From NCBI RefSeq assembly GCF_022808175.1, contig NZ_JALGBX010000016.1, positions 62,001-126,000 on the forward strand: 64,000 nucleotides of DNA. Direction: 5' to 3'. The DNA comes from Streptomyces sp. AP-93. GTDB taxonomy: Bacteria; Actinomycetota; Actinomycetes; Streptomycetales; Streptomycetaceae. Below the pieces are notes generated by a model that worked only from the letters and a program-made list of their open reading frames with translations, did no database searches and was not told the origin of the DNA. Shown here piece by piece: positions 16,271 to 24,515 of this stretch (its first letter is position 1; each line of letters opens with the position of its first letter). Both the position numbers and the translations under genes were made by a program.

Positions 16271-16704
16271 GCACAGACGTAGTCACTCTGGAGCGGCACA
16301 TCGCCGCCCGACCCGAGACCGTGTTCTCCTTCTTCACCGAGCGCGACAAGTGGCTCGCCTGGATGGGCAAGGACGGCGAATTCACGTTCGAGGCCGGCGG
16401 CGCCTACCGGACCAATGTCAGCGGCGACAATGTCGCCGAGGGCCGGTTCATCGAGATCGACCCGCCCAAGCGGATCATCTTCACCTGGGGCTGGGCCGAG
16501 GGCGACATGCCGGTACCCCCCGGCTCCAGCACCGTGGAGATCACCCTCGAACCAGTCGACGAGGGCACCCTGCTCCGCCTGACACACCGCGGCCTCCCCT
16601 CCCCCGAGGCGTGCGCCGCTCACGCGGAGGGCTGGACCCACTACATCCGCCGCCTCGTGGTCTGGGCGGAAGGCGGCGACCCCGGCCCCGACGACTGGAT
16701 GTGA
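16267..16704 (+). CDS. AHSA1/SRPBCC domain protein co-transcribed with ArsR
   Basis: A 145-residue SRPBCC protein of the activator-of-Hsp90-ATPase-1-like group: LERHIAARPETVFSFFTERDKW, TFEAGGAYRTNVSGDNVAEG, IIFTWGWAEGDMPVPPGSS, and a C-terminal HAEGWTHYIRRLVVWAEGG. It is translationally coupled to the ArsR gene through GTGA, the usual ArsR-AHSA1 module. Role unknown; in related modules the pair responds to small hydrophobic ligands. Confidence 0.87.
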   Translation: MSTDVVTLERHIAARPETVFSFFTERDKWLAWMGKDGEFTFEAGGAYRTNVSGDNVAEGRFIEIDPPKRIIFTWGWAEGDMPVPPGSSTVEITLEPVDEGTLLRLTHRGLPSPEACAAHAEGWTHYIRRLVVWAEGGDPGPDDWM

Positions 16705-16858
16705 CCCACCGCCCGCTTCCGGCGCGTACGTAACCGCGCTCACTTACGGTCAGCCGAGCCCGCCGGTGCCGGGAGGCGACACCCTCGGTGATGGCGACCA
16801 ACAGTCCCATCGTGGCGACGATCACCGACACCATGACAGCCAGGCTGATCAAGTCCAT
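16541..16858 (-). CDS. Possible small single-helix membrane protein
   Basis: The ATG at 16858 opens a frame whose first ~28 residues are a convincing transmembrane helix (MDLISLAVMVSVIVATMGLL) followed by basic residues. After about residue 50 the frame runs antisense into the AHSA1 gene, where its sequence is Arg-rich and shadow-like. There is no Shine-Dalgarno site. Real only if the true product is short or the 3' end was replaced; weakly supported. Confidence 0.25.
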   Translation of the reverse strand: MDLISLAVMVSVIVATMGLLVAITEGVASRHRRARLTVSERGYVRAGSGRWVTSSRRGRGRRLPPRPRGGGCSGSSPPRERRTPRGRGGRGVSGGAGCPRRLVRG

Positions 16859-17090
16859 CGTGTCTACGTAGAAGGTTCCAGTACTTTCGGCGGCGAATGC
16901 CCGAGCGCCGCGCCACCAGCAGCCCGAGCTCCAGCTCCGTGGAGAGGCCCGCCGATGGCTCGAGCGCCTGCAACCGTTGCTGATGACGGCCTGGTCCGCC
17001 CAGAGCCCTGCCGGACCCAGGGGAACCGTGGGTCGAGGGCGGGGCGGATGCGGCTCCCATCGCGGGTCGGTGGCCGAAGCCCCAGGTATG

Positions 17091-17738
17091 TCAGGTGAGG
17101 CCGGCGTCGCGGGCGTGGAGGGCTGCCTGGACGCGGTTGGTGACCTCCAGGGCGGTGAGGATACGGCTGACGTGGGCTTTTACGGTGCTCTCACGCATGG
17201 AGAGGTGTGAGGCGATGTCGGCGTTGGTGTCGCCGCGGGCGAGGAGGGTCAGTACCTGGCGTTCGCGGGGGGTGAGCTGTTCGAGCCGGGCGCGGGCGGC
17301 GACGGTCTGGGGCTGGCCGGCGTGGTGGTAGCGGTCGATGAGCCGGCGGGCGGCGGCGGGATGGAGCATGGCGGAGCCGGCGGCGACGAGGTGGACCGCG
17401 CGCAGGATCTCGGCGGGGTCGGTGTCCTTGAGGAGGAAGCCGTCGGCGCCGGCGGCGAGCGCGTTGTAGACGTATTCGTCAAGGTCGAAGGTGGTCAGGG
17501 TGATGACCTTGGGAGGGTGGGGCAGGGTGCGGAGGCGTCCGGTGGCGGTGATGCCGTCCATGCGGGGCATGCGCACGTCGACCAGGGCGACGTCGACGCG
17601 GGTGGCCTGCGCCGCTTCGATGGCTTGTAGGCCGTCGGCGGCCTGGGCGACGACCTCGATGCCGTCGTCGCTGTCGAGGAGGTCGGTGAGTCCGAGACGG
17701 ACGAGGGCGTCGTCATCGACGATCATGGTGCGGATCAT
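17091..17738 (-). CDS. NarL/LuxR-family response regulator
   Basis: A 215-residue two-domain regulator. The receiver begins MIRTMIVDDDALVRLGL with the acidic pocket, the phosphoacceptor Asp in VALVDVRMPRMDG and the Lys in FLLKDTDPAEILRAV. The C-terminal LuxR helix-turn-helix is LTPRERQVLTLLARGDTNADIASHLSMRESTVKAHVSRI. The ATG at 17738 overlaps the sensor kinase stop (ATGA), which fixes the start; the frame continues upstream only as overlap. Cognate to the kinase at 17735-18871. Confidence 0.92.
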   Translation of the reverse strand: MIRTMIVDDDALVRLGLTDLLDSDDGIEVVAQAADGLQAIEAAQATRVDVALVDVRMPRMDGITATGRLRTLPHPPKVITLTTFDLDEYVYNALAAGADGFLLKDTDPAEILRAVHLVAAGSAMLHPAAARRLIDRYHHAGQPQTVAARARLEQLTPRERQVLTLLARGDTNADIASHLSMRESTVKAHVSRILTALEVTNRVQAALHARDAGLT

Positions 17739-18871
17739 GCTGGGGGGGCCGTCCTGTGCGTGCGGATGGTGTCCGTTGGTGTGTGGGGAATGCGGGCGGC
17801 GAGCCGCCACGCCCCGCCCCCGGAAGGGCCCGCGTTCAAGTGCCCTCCGAGGGCTTCGACGCGCTCGCGCAGGCCGATCAGGCCGAAGCCGGACGGCGTG
17901 ACCGTCGCCGGCCGTGTGGCAGCCGGGTTGATGACCTCGACGATGGTGGCGGGTGGCCCGTAGTTGACGCGAACGCTTACCGCAGTGCCGGGTGCGTGCT
18001 TACGGGCGTTGGTCAGGGCCTCTTGGACGAGACGGTAGACCGCGAGACGGTGAGCGGCCGCAACTCGGCCCGCACGGCCGGTTACCGTCACCTCAATGCT
18101 CTGGCCGGCATGGCGTGCCTGCTCGATGAGTTCGTCGACCTCTCGCAGGGCAGGAGCTGGTGGCGCTCCCACCACATCGGCATCCGGGTCGCGCAATGCT
18201 CCCAGGACATCGCGCAGATCGGCGAGCGCGTCGGTGGATGTGGTCCGCAACAGGTCGAGGCGTTCGGCAACGCGAGCCGGGAGAGACACTTTGCGGGTGG
18301 CGAGGACGCCGGCGTGCAGGGCGATCAGGCTCAGGCGGTGGGCCAGTACGTCGTGCATCTCGGCTGCGATCGTGGCTCGCTCGGCCAGCCGGGCGGCCTG
18401 CTCGCGCAGCTCCCGCTCGGTACGCAACTGTTCCACTTGTGTGGCCAGCGACTCGACCAGGCGGCGCCGGCCACCCGCCCACAGGCCGAGCGCCACGGCC
18501 AACAGCAGCAGAAGGCTCGGACCGTAAGCGCGGGGGGCCCACAAATTAAGCACCGGCTCAACCACAGTGTTGAGGGCCAGGGCCGCCACGACCGCTCCGG
18601 CGGCTTCCTTGACACGGCCACGGGCGGAGAGGTGGAACAGAGCAACCAGCAGCGGCAGGACCAGCCCCCAGCCTCCCGCCGCGGCCACCGCCACAGCGGT
18701 GACCGCCACCGGCCAGCGATAGCGCAGCGCCACTGAGAGACCGGACACCAGCGCCACGGCGACGGGCACCCCTGCGTAGGTGCCGTCGGCCACCGCAGTG
18801 GCGTCCTGGACGGACAGTGCGCACACCACCCCCACCAGCAAGGTCTCGGCCCACCACGGCCACCGGATCAT
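17735..18871 (-). CDS. NarL-type sensor histidine kinase
   Basis: A HisKA_3-type kinase of about 378 residues. There are several membrane helices in the first ~140 residues, then a dimerisation helix with the phospho-accepting His (ATIAAEMHDVLAHRLSLIALHAG) and an ATPase domain (YRLVQEALTNARKHA, GFGLIGLRERVEALGG). It lacks a large extracellular sensor, suggesting an intramembrane or membrane-near signal. The start is uncertain: ATG 18871 or GTG 18892. It diverges from the methyltransferase-DedA pair starting at 19025, a plausible regulon target. Confidence 0.9.
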   Translation of the reverse strand: MIRWPWWAETLLVGVVCALSVQDATAVADGTYAGVPVAVALVSGLSVALRYRWPVAVTAVAVAAAGGWGLVLPLLVALFHLSARGRVKEAAGAVVAALALNTVVEPVLNLWAPRAYGPSLLLLLAVALGLWAGGRRRLVESLATQVEQLRTERELREQAARLAERATIAAEMHDVLAHRLSLIALHAGVLATRKVSLPARVAERLDLLRTTSTDALADLRDVLGALRDPDADVVGAPPAPALREVDELIEQARHAGQSIEVTVTGRAGRVAAAHRLAVYRLVQEALTNARKHAPGTAVSVRVNYGPPATIVEVINPAATRPATVTPSGFGLIGLRERVEALGGHLNAGPSGGGAWRLAARIPHTPTDTIRTHRTAPPA

Positions 18872-19024
18872 GCTCGTTCTGAAGGCGCTCACCTGGGAAA
18901 TCCTAGGACGTGAACCGTCCGACCGCCCCCGACAATCGGGCGCGGCCACCCCCTACTTTCGTAGCGGTACGCCGCCACCCAAGGACGGATACCCCGACAG
19001 CGGCATGCCCATAGCGTCGAAGGC

Positions 19025-19753
19025 ATGGACAACTGGACCACATCGCACGACCGAGTCCTCGCGCAGCGCGACGCCGAGGGCTGGACCTTCCTCATCGAGG
19101 CCCTGCGGGACTTCCATACCACCGGAGCCGTCCTCCCAAGCAGCCGCCGCCTCGCGGCCCTACTCACCGACCCGGTCCGTGAACATGGCTCCCGGCCGCT
19201 GAACGTCCTGGAAGCCGGAGCGGGCACCGGAGCAGTCACCCGCGCCCTCATCCCCCTGCTCTCCAACGGAAGCCGTCTGGACGTGGTGGAGGCCAACCCC
19301 CGCTTCGCCGCCCACCTGCGCCAGCTGGTGCATACACGCCCCTGGCCGGAAGCCGGCGTGCGGCAGGCCCAGGTTCATGAGGCGCTCGTCGAGGAGGTCG
19401 GGACCGGCCACCGCTACGACGTGATCGTCTCCGGCCTGCCCCTCACCAACTTCACCCCCGCCCGGGTCGAGACCGTCATGGACCGGTACCTGGAACTGCT
19501 CCGCCCCGGAGGGACGCTCACCTACTTCTCCTACCTCGCCACCGGCCCTGCCCGCCGCCTCCTGGCCTCACGCGCCGCGAGCTCCCGCCACCGCGCCGTC
19601 GAACAGGTCCTCGACGGCTATCAGCGCCGCCACGCCACCGGCCGCTGGACGGTCTGGGGCAACCTGCCCCCCGCCAGGGTCTGGCACCTGCGCGCCCCCC
19701 AACCCGCCACCGCCCTGGCCACGGAACCGGCCCCGACCCGAGTACACCGATGA
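19025..19753 (+). CDS. Class I SAM methyltransferase, PmtA/phospholipid methyltransferase-like
   Basis: A 242-residue protein. LNVLEAGAGTGAVTRALIPLL is motif I, DVVEANPRFAAHLRQLV motif II, and YDVIVSGLPLTNFTPARVETVMDRY resembles the PmtA/rRNA-dimethylase-like group, where the NLPL-type motif follows. It could methylate a phospholipid headgroup, but family members vary. It is coupled to the DedA gene (ATGA, 19750-19753), a membrane lipid-related partner, and lies divergent to the two-component system. Confidence 0.82.
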   Translation: MDNWTTSHDRVLAQRDAEGWTFLIEALRDFHTTGAVLPSSRRLAALLTDPVREHGSRPLNVLEAGAGTGAVTRALIPLLSNGSRLDVVEANPRFAAHLRQLVHTRPWPEAGVRQAQVHEALVEEVGTGHRYDVIVSGLPLTNFTPARVETVMDRYLELLRPGGTLTYFSYLATGPARRLLASRAASSRHRAVEQVLDGYQRRHATGRWTVWGNLPPARVWHLRAPQPATALATEPAPTRVHR

Positions 19754-20424
19754 ACACGCTCACCCAGCTCCTCGCCGAGGTACCCGCCCCCGCCGCCTAC
19801 GCGCTGCTGGCCGCCGCGGTCCTGACCGAGTCCGTCCTGCTGATCGGGACTTTCATCCCCACCCTCACCCTGCTGCTCACCGCCGGGGCCCTGGCTCGTA
19901 CCGGCCCGCTGGACCTCCCGCTCGTCATCACCGTCGCCGCAGCCGCTGTTGTCGCCGGGGACGCGCTGGCCCACCGCACCGGCCATCTCCTCGGCGGCCG
20001 ACTGCGCACCGGCCGCCTCGGACGCCGGATACCCGACGCGGCCTGGCACCGAGCCACGGCCCTGATGACCACACGCCGCGGACCGGCCATCCTCATCTGC
20101 CGGTTCCTGCCAGTCATCCGGACCCTCGCCCCCCACCTCGCCGGCGCCACCGCCCAGCCCTACCGGACTATCGCCCCCTACAGCGCGGCCGCCGCACTCC
20201 TGTGGGCCACAGCCGAAGCCAGCGCCGGATACGCGGCAGCCGCCTCGATCGATCACGTCATCGCCATCGGCGGCACGGCCATCGCCATCACCGCAGCGAC
20301 GGCCGTCCTCGCCGCCCTGTTGTGGACCGCCCTACGCCGCCACGCACGCAAAGCCACCACCAGCCACCCGCCCCGGGACCAATCAGCGCCCAGCATCCCC
20401 ACCACCGGCCTGTCCGCTACGTGA
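19750..20424 (+). CDS. DedA-family membrane protein
   Basis: A 224-residue protein of the DedA/SNARE-associated group. AAVLTESVLLIGTFIPTLTLL and the RFLPVIRTLAPHLAGAT motif are diagnostic. DedA proteins are membrane transporters, in several cases lipid or undecaprenyl-phosphate flippases, with conserved acidic and Arg residues, here E in LTES and R in RFLPVIR. A close paralogue lies at 28829-29611. It follows a PmtA-like methyltransferase and adjoins a two-component system, suggesting an envelope-stress module. Confidence 0.88.
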   Translation: MNTLTQLLAEVPAPAAYALLAAAVLTESVLLIGTFIPTLTLLLTAGALARTGPLDLPLVITVAAAAVVAGDALAHRTGHLLGGRLRTGRLGRRIPDAAWHRATALMTTRRGPAILICRFLPVIRTLAPHLAGATAQPYRTIAPYSAAAALLWATAEASAGYAAAASIDHVIAIGGTAIAITAATAVLAALLWTALRRHARKATTSHPPRDQSAPSIPTTGLSAT

Positions 20425-20489
20425 CACCCTTGAACTCGCCCCGGCTCCGAGTGCCTCTGGGTCACGGTCGACCTGCGAGCATCGCAGAT

Positions 20490-20960
20490 GTGGACATCCC
20501 TCCCGCGACGCCCGTGACCGCGCACCTGGCCCATCTACGGCAGCTGCGCCTGGCCAAAGATGCCATGGACCGCGACTGGGCCAACCCTGTCCTAAACCTG
20601 GAAACCGTCGCCGCCCATGCCGGCTACTCCCGATTCCACTTCGTACGGGCCTTCAAGGCTGTCTACGGGGAAACACCGGGCCAGTACTTGTCACGACGCC
20701 GCATCGAACGTGCGGAAGAAATGCTGCGAACCGCCGACCTATCGGTGACGGAGATTTGCCACCTCGTGGGCTTCCGCAGCCTGGGCACGTTCTCCGCACG
20801 CTTCAAACGGCAGACGGGACTCACCCCCACCGCCTACCGCACCCGTCACGTCGGCCGCGGCACCGCACTGATCCCAGGCTGCTACGCCCTGCTCTGGGCC
20901 GGCGGATTCCCCCGGAAGAACGACCCGCCGCAGCGCCGCAATTCTGAAGAAGCCCCCTGA
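20490..20960 (+). CDS. AraC-family transcriptional regulator
   Basis: A protein of about 156 residues, essentially the AraC DNA-binding domain: LNLETVAAHAGYSRFHFVRAF, YGETPGQYLSRRRIERAEEML, LSVTEICHLVGFRSLGTFSARF with GLTPTAYRTRHV. No large ligand domain is present. The GTG at 20490 was chosen; a GTG at 20421 overlapping the DedA stop (GTGA) is an alternative that would add 23 residues and couple the genes. It precedes a VOC gene, and AraC-VOC pairs of this type are common in Streptomyces. Confidence 0.87.
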   Translation: MDIPPATPVTAHLAHLRQLRLAKDAMDRDWANPVLNLETVAAHAGYSRFHFVRAFKAVYGETPGQYLSRRRIERAEEMLRTADLSVTEICHLVGFRSLGTFSARFKRQTGLTPTAYRTRHVGRGTALIPGCYALLWAGGFPRKNDPPQRRNSEEAP

Positions 20961-21015
20961 TCCCCTCCGTGCCTACGGTGGCAGGGCAACCACGAACCCC
21001 GACCAGGAGCAAGAC

Positions 21016-21471
21016 ATGATCAAGGGCCTTGGCATCACCACCGTCTGGACGCTCGACCAGGAGCGGACCAAGGAGTTCTTCACGAAGAAGCTCGGCTTCG
21101 AGGTCCGCACCGATATGGCGATGGGCGACATGCGCTGGGTGACCGTCGGCGCCAAGGACCAGCCCGATGTCGAGCTTGCCCTGATGCGGCCCGACGGCCC
21201 CGGCCTCGACCCGGAGTCCGCCAAGGCACTCACCGAGCTGGTCAGCAAGGGAGTCATCGGAGCGGGCGCCTTCCGCACCGATGACTGCCGCGGGGACTAC
21301 GAAGCCTTCAGCGCCAAGGGCGTGCAGTTCCTCCAGGAGCCCCAGGAACGCCCGTACGGTGTGGAGGCGATCTTCCGCGACGACAACGGCAACTGGTACT
21401 CGCTCACCGAGCGCACCGAAGGGCTCGACTTCAGCAAGAGCTGGGGCGACTGCGGCGGCGACCCGGCGTGA
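21016..21471 (+). CDS. VOC family protein (glyoxalase superfamily)
   Basis: A 151-residue protein. GITTVWTLDQERTKEFFTKKLGFEVRTDM is the first beta-alpha-beta half and EAIFRDDNGNWYSLTERT the last strand with a Glu in metal-ligand position. Probably a metal-binding lactoylglutathione-lyase-like protein; the true substrate is unknown. A ribosome binding site, AGGAGCAAGAC, lies just before the ATG at 21016. It is likely regulated by the AraC gene 56 bases upstream. Confidence 0.87.
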   Translation: MIKGLGITTVWTLDQERTKEFFTKKLGFEVRTDMAMGDMRWVTVGAKDQPDVELALMRPDGPGLDPESAKALTELVSKGVIGAGAFRTDDCRGDYEAFSAKGVQFLQEPQERPYGVEAIFRDDNGNWYSLTERTEGLDFSKSWGDCGGDPA

Positions 21472-21608
21472 CCACACACCCGTGCCGTCTCGGATCTGGC
21501 CGCCGAGTTCCCCACCCCCAGGCGGCGCTACGGTGTCCTCATCGGCGGCCACCCAGCCCGTGGCGCGTCCGGCCACCGCACGACCCCACAGGAAGTCAGG
21601 GACGGACA

Positions 21609-22289
21609 ATGACCGAGCAGAAGCCCTTTCAGGTGGAGACGGCGATCCACGCGCCATTGGAGAGCGTATGGCAGGCGCTCACCGACCCGGACCGGATCCG
21701 GGACTGGTTCGGCTGGGACTACGACGGGCTGGACCGGGAGATCCGCCTCATCTTCGTCAACAGCGCCAACTACCTGCCGGGGCACCGGATCGCCCTGGGG
21801 GATCCGGGAGACGGTCAGGAGATCCAACTTGAGTTCGACGGGGCACGCACCTTCGTACGGGCGACCCGCCCCGGCGACTTGGCGGTTGCGCGATGGGATG
21901 ACACCTACGACGGCATTGAGGAGGGCTGGCGCACCTTCTTCGAGCAGCTGCGCTTCCGGCTTGAGCGGTATCCCGAGCAGCGCCGCCGCACGATCCACCT
22001 GACCGGAACGGCGGTCCCCGCCGCCGTCCGGGAGAGCCTCCAGCCCGCCTCCGCCGAGATCTGGCACAGCAGCCGCCACCAGCACATGTTCATCGACGCC
22101 CAGGGCCACCTCGTGGGCATCGGTACCGAGAAGCCGCTGGACTGCGCCGGGCCCGCTCCCGCCAGCGTCACCTTGTCGGTGTTCGGCATGGACGACGCCG
22201 CCTTCGCCGGCCTGCGCACCCAGTGGGCGGCACGATGGGAGGCCCTCGCGGACGACGCCGAGGTCACGGTGGGGGTGCTGAGCAGGTAA
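21609..22289 (+). CDS. SRPBCC domain-containing protein, long form
   Basis: A 226-residue protein. The N-terminal half is an AHSA1-like SRPBCC domain (VETAIHAPLESVWQALTDPDRIRDWFGWDY, LAVARWDDTYDGIEEGWRTFFEQL). The C-terminal half (about 125-226) adds a further alpha/beta region ending in DDAAFAGLRTQWAARWEALADD, unusual for the single-domain family. The ATG at 21609 was chosen because AGGAAGTCAGGGACGG precedes it; the longer upstream frame is not protein-like. Confidence 0.82.
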   Translation: MTEQKPFQVETAIHAPLESVWQALTDPDRIRDWFGWDYDGLDREIRLIFVNSANYLPGHRIALGDPGDGQEIQLEFDGARTFVRATRPGDLAVARWDDTYDGIEEGWRTFFEQLRFRLERYPEQRRRTIHLTGTAVPAAVRESLQPASAEIWHSSRHQHMFIDAQGHLVGIGTEKPLDCAGPAPASVTLSVFGMDDAAFAGLRTQWAARWEALADDAEVTVGVLSR

Positions 22290-22437
22290 GGCCTATGTCA
22301 GTGGCAGGGAGGTCCCAGACAGAGGACCCCCACGGCCCCGTGCCAGGTGATCCTCATGGCCCTCGCGACGCACGGAGAAACCATGCGGGTAGGCCGAACG
22401 ATGCAACGACCGGACAATACTCACAAGGAGAAAGTTC

Positions 22438-22848
22438 GTGACGCCAGCTGGGATTGTGACAGACGGGGACGGAGTTTTCTCAAAGATGGCGGGCGGCTCA
22501 CCGCAGAACGTCTCGGACCTCGCCCATGCCTGCCGCGGCCTGATCTACGACGTGCTTCCCGAGACCGTCGAGGTGGTCTGGCCCCGGCAACGGACAGCTG
22601 GGTACGGCACTGGCCCGAAGAAGATGACCGAGCAGTTCTGCTGGCTCGCCCCCTACACCAAGCACGTCGTGTTCGGCTTCTACTACGGCACCGAACTGCC
22701 CGACCCCGAGGGCCTTCTGGAGGGCTCGGGAAACCCGATGCGCCATGTGAAGATCCGCACCCCAGAAGATCTCGGCAACCCCGCGCTGCGCCGTCTGGTC
22801 GAAGCGGCCTCCACACACCGCGTGCCACCACCTGCATCCCGACAATGA
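22438..22848 (+). CDS. DUF1801 (YdhG-like) domain protein
   Basis: A 136-residue protein. SDLAHACRGLIYDVLPETVEVVWPRQ, KHVVFGFYYGTELPDPEGLLEGSG and MRHVKIRTPEDLGNPALRRLVEAA match the DUF1801 fold related to frataxin-like YjbR/CyaY. Function not established. The GTG start at 22438 follows AAGGAGAAAGTTC, a strong ribosome binding site, and no ATG alternative fits. Confidence 0.8.
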   Translation: MTPAGIVTDGDGVFSKMAGGSPQNVSDLAHACRGLIYDVLPETVEVVWPRQRTAGYGTGPKKMTEQFCWLAPYTKHVVFGFYYGTELPDPEGLLEGSGNPMRHVKIRTPEDLGNPALRRLVEAASTHRVPPPASRQ

Positions 22849-23859
22849 CATGCTCGGCGGCACCGGGACTGGGGGTGCAGAGTTAGAAGCCCCCCTGTTG
22901 CCCCGGCTCCCACGACCCCAGACCGCCGCCGCGAGGCAGTTTCAGCGGTCCCCACCTCGGTCCGCCTTGCATGCCCACCGGACCCAGTCCCGCTCGTCGC
23001 TCTCCCTGCCGACATCTGCCACCACGCCACCGCGCCCCTACACGAGCTACTCCTGACCGACAGCGGCCGTGGTCCTCGCCTACGAGATCGGGCGGATGCT
23101 CGCCGTCCGGTGGACCGTCGCCACAGCCGCATGGGACGGGCTCGGGTACAGCAACGGTGTGCGACAGGGCTCGGTCGGCCCGGTCGCGGTCCTCTCGAGG
23201 AGTTGGCGACACTGACACGGCTCTTACCGGCACCCCCAGACGGACGCGGTCCGCGAGAGCTACGGCGCGATGGCCGGTACTCGCCGGCTTGACCTCACCG
23301 GGCCCGTTATCCGTGATGGGCTCGACGTGGATGCGGACCCGCAGGAGCCCGTCGGCCTGCTCCTCGGCCTCTGTTGTGGGTCCGCGCGGGCCCTACGGTG
23401 AGCCGGTGACCGAGAGCTGCCTCCCGTGGGTCTTGACCTCTTCGATGTGCAACGGCTTCACCTGGCGAGGATGAAGCGCCGCCGCTGTCATCCGAGGATG
23501 AATCGGCCAGAGACCGTGTGTGGGACATGGCGGTTCAGGCAAACACAACCCTGTTCCACGGGCCGGTGGTGGCGTGCGCTGGACTGGGATGGACCGGGCC
23601 GCACGCCCTGTGCCAAGCATCGGCGCCAGACGACGCTCGACCTCCTCGCGCCCCAGGACCATGCTCCCCAGCATTCCGGCTGACGGCCGACCAAATAGAG
23701 GCTTGGGGCGAGCGGTGCTCCGCGCGACCCGACGAGACTCTGGCCCGGCTCTGGCGTGACGATCCGGCTGCGGCCGTCGTGTGTGACCTTGGATCGGATG
23801 GCGTTGGTGAGTGAATCGGGACCGGCGCGACGGGCGGGAGGACGTCGTTCTACAGGCTG
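22849..23859. other. One-kilobase region without a supportable gene
   Basis: Open frames exist on both strands but none shows a recognised motif, a ribosome binding site with protein-like sequence, or coding composition over more than about 60 codons. A leftward stretch near 23600-23680 with a helical EEVERRLAPMLG motif may be a decayed fragment. It precedes the truncated MarC gene and could be eroded mobile DNA. Confidence 0.4.
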
Positions 23860-24440
23860 TCAAGTATTGACCACCATGCGTGTGGCCCCGCTGGCGATCC
23901 GGGTCACGGCGATGGCGGTGAGGAGAATGCCTGCGACCTTCTCGTGCATGGCCGTGGTGGAGGCACTGATGCGACGGGTTAGCCGTCCGGCGAGCGCGAG
24001 GGTGATGCCAGTGAGCGCGACGTACGCGAAGCCCGCGATGGTGAGGCCGGCTGCGGCGGTCATGCCCGGTGCTTCGGCGCGGTAGGCGACGAAGAACCCG
24101 AAGGTGGTGCCGCCGAAAGTGAGAGGGAAGGTCAGCGGGGTGAAGGCGATCGACTTCCAAGGTGGCCGCGCGGTTTCTTCTGTCTTGATCGCGGAGGGTT
24201 CGACGGCCGTTGCGGCCTTACCGGTCATCATTGGGACTGCGGCCAGTAGAAGTGCGATACCTCCTGTGGCGGACAGGGCGGCGGTGCTGATGCCGAGTAG
24301 TTCGAGGAGGGGTTCACCCACCCAGAGCGCGGCGAGCATGAGGATGCTGGTGTTGACGAACAGGGTCCAGGCCAGCTTGCGCTGATCGGCTCCCGTGTAG
24401 CCCTCCACGTAAGGGAGGTAGGAGGGCCGACCAGTCCTGA
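23860..24440 (-). pseudogene. MarC-family membrane protein, N-terminally truncated
   Basis: Readable residues match MarC/UPF0056 from the second helix onward: TGADQRKLAWTLFVNTSILMLAALWVGEPLLELLGIS, ATGGIALLLAAVPMMTG, FTPLTFPLTFGGTTFGFFVAY and the closing helix near LLTAIAVTRI. The usual first helix is missing; sequence before PYVEGYTG is not MarC-like, and the frame there runs into the terminator of the haloperoxidase gene. A GTG at 24408 could initiate a shortened protein but has no ribosome binding site. MarC proteins are of unknown function despite the old multiple-antibiotic-resistance name. Confidence 0.6.
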
Positions 24441-24475
24441 GGGCAGCAGCATCGAGCGGTACTTTCGCCTCCCAT

Positions 24476-24510
24476 GCCGCGGGGCGGCGTAAAGAACCCC
24501 GCCCCGCGGC
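24476..24510 (-). terminator. Strong hairpin directly after the haloperoxidase gene
   Basis: GCCGCGGGGCGG (24476-24487) pairs perfectly with CCGCCCCGCGGC (24499-24510) around an 11-base loop. It begins six bases beyond the stop of the leftward gene ending at 24516 and fits a G/C-rich intrinsic terminator without a long U tract. Confidence 0.75.
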
Positions 24511-24515
24511 GGCCG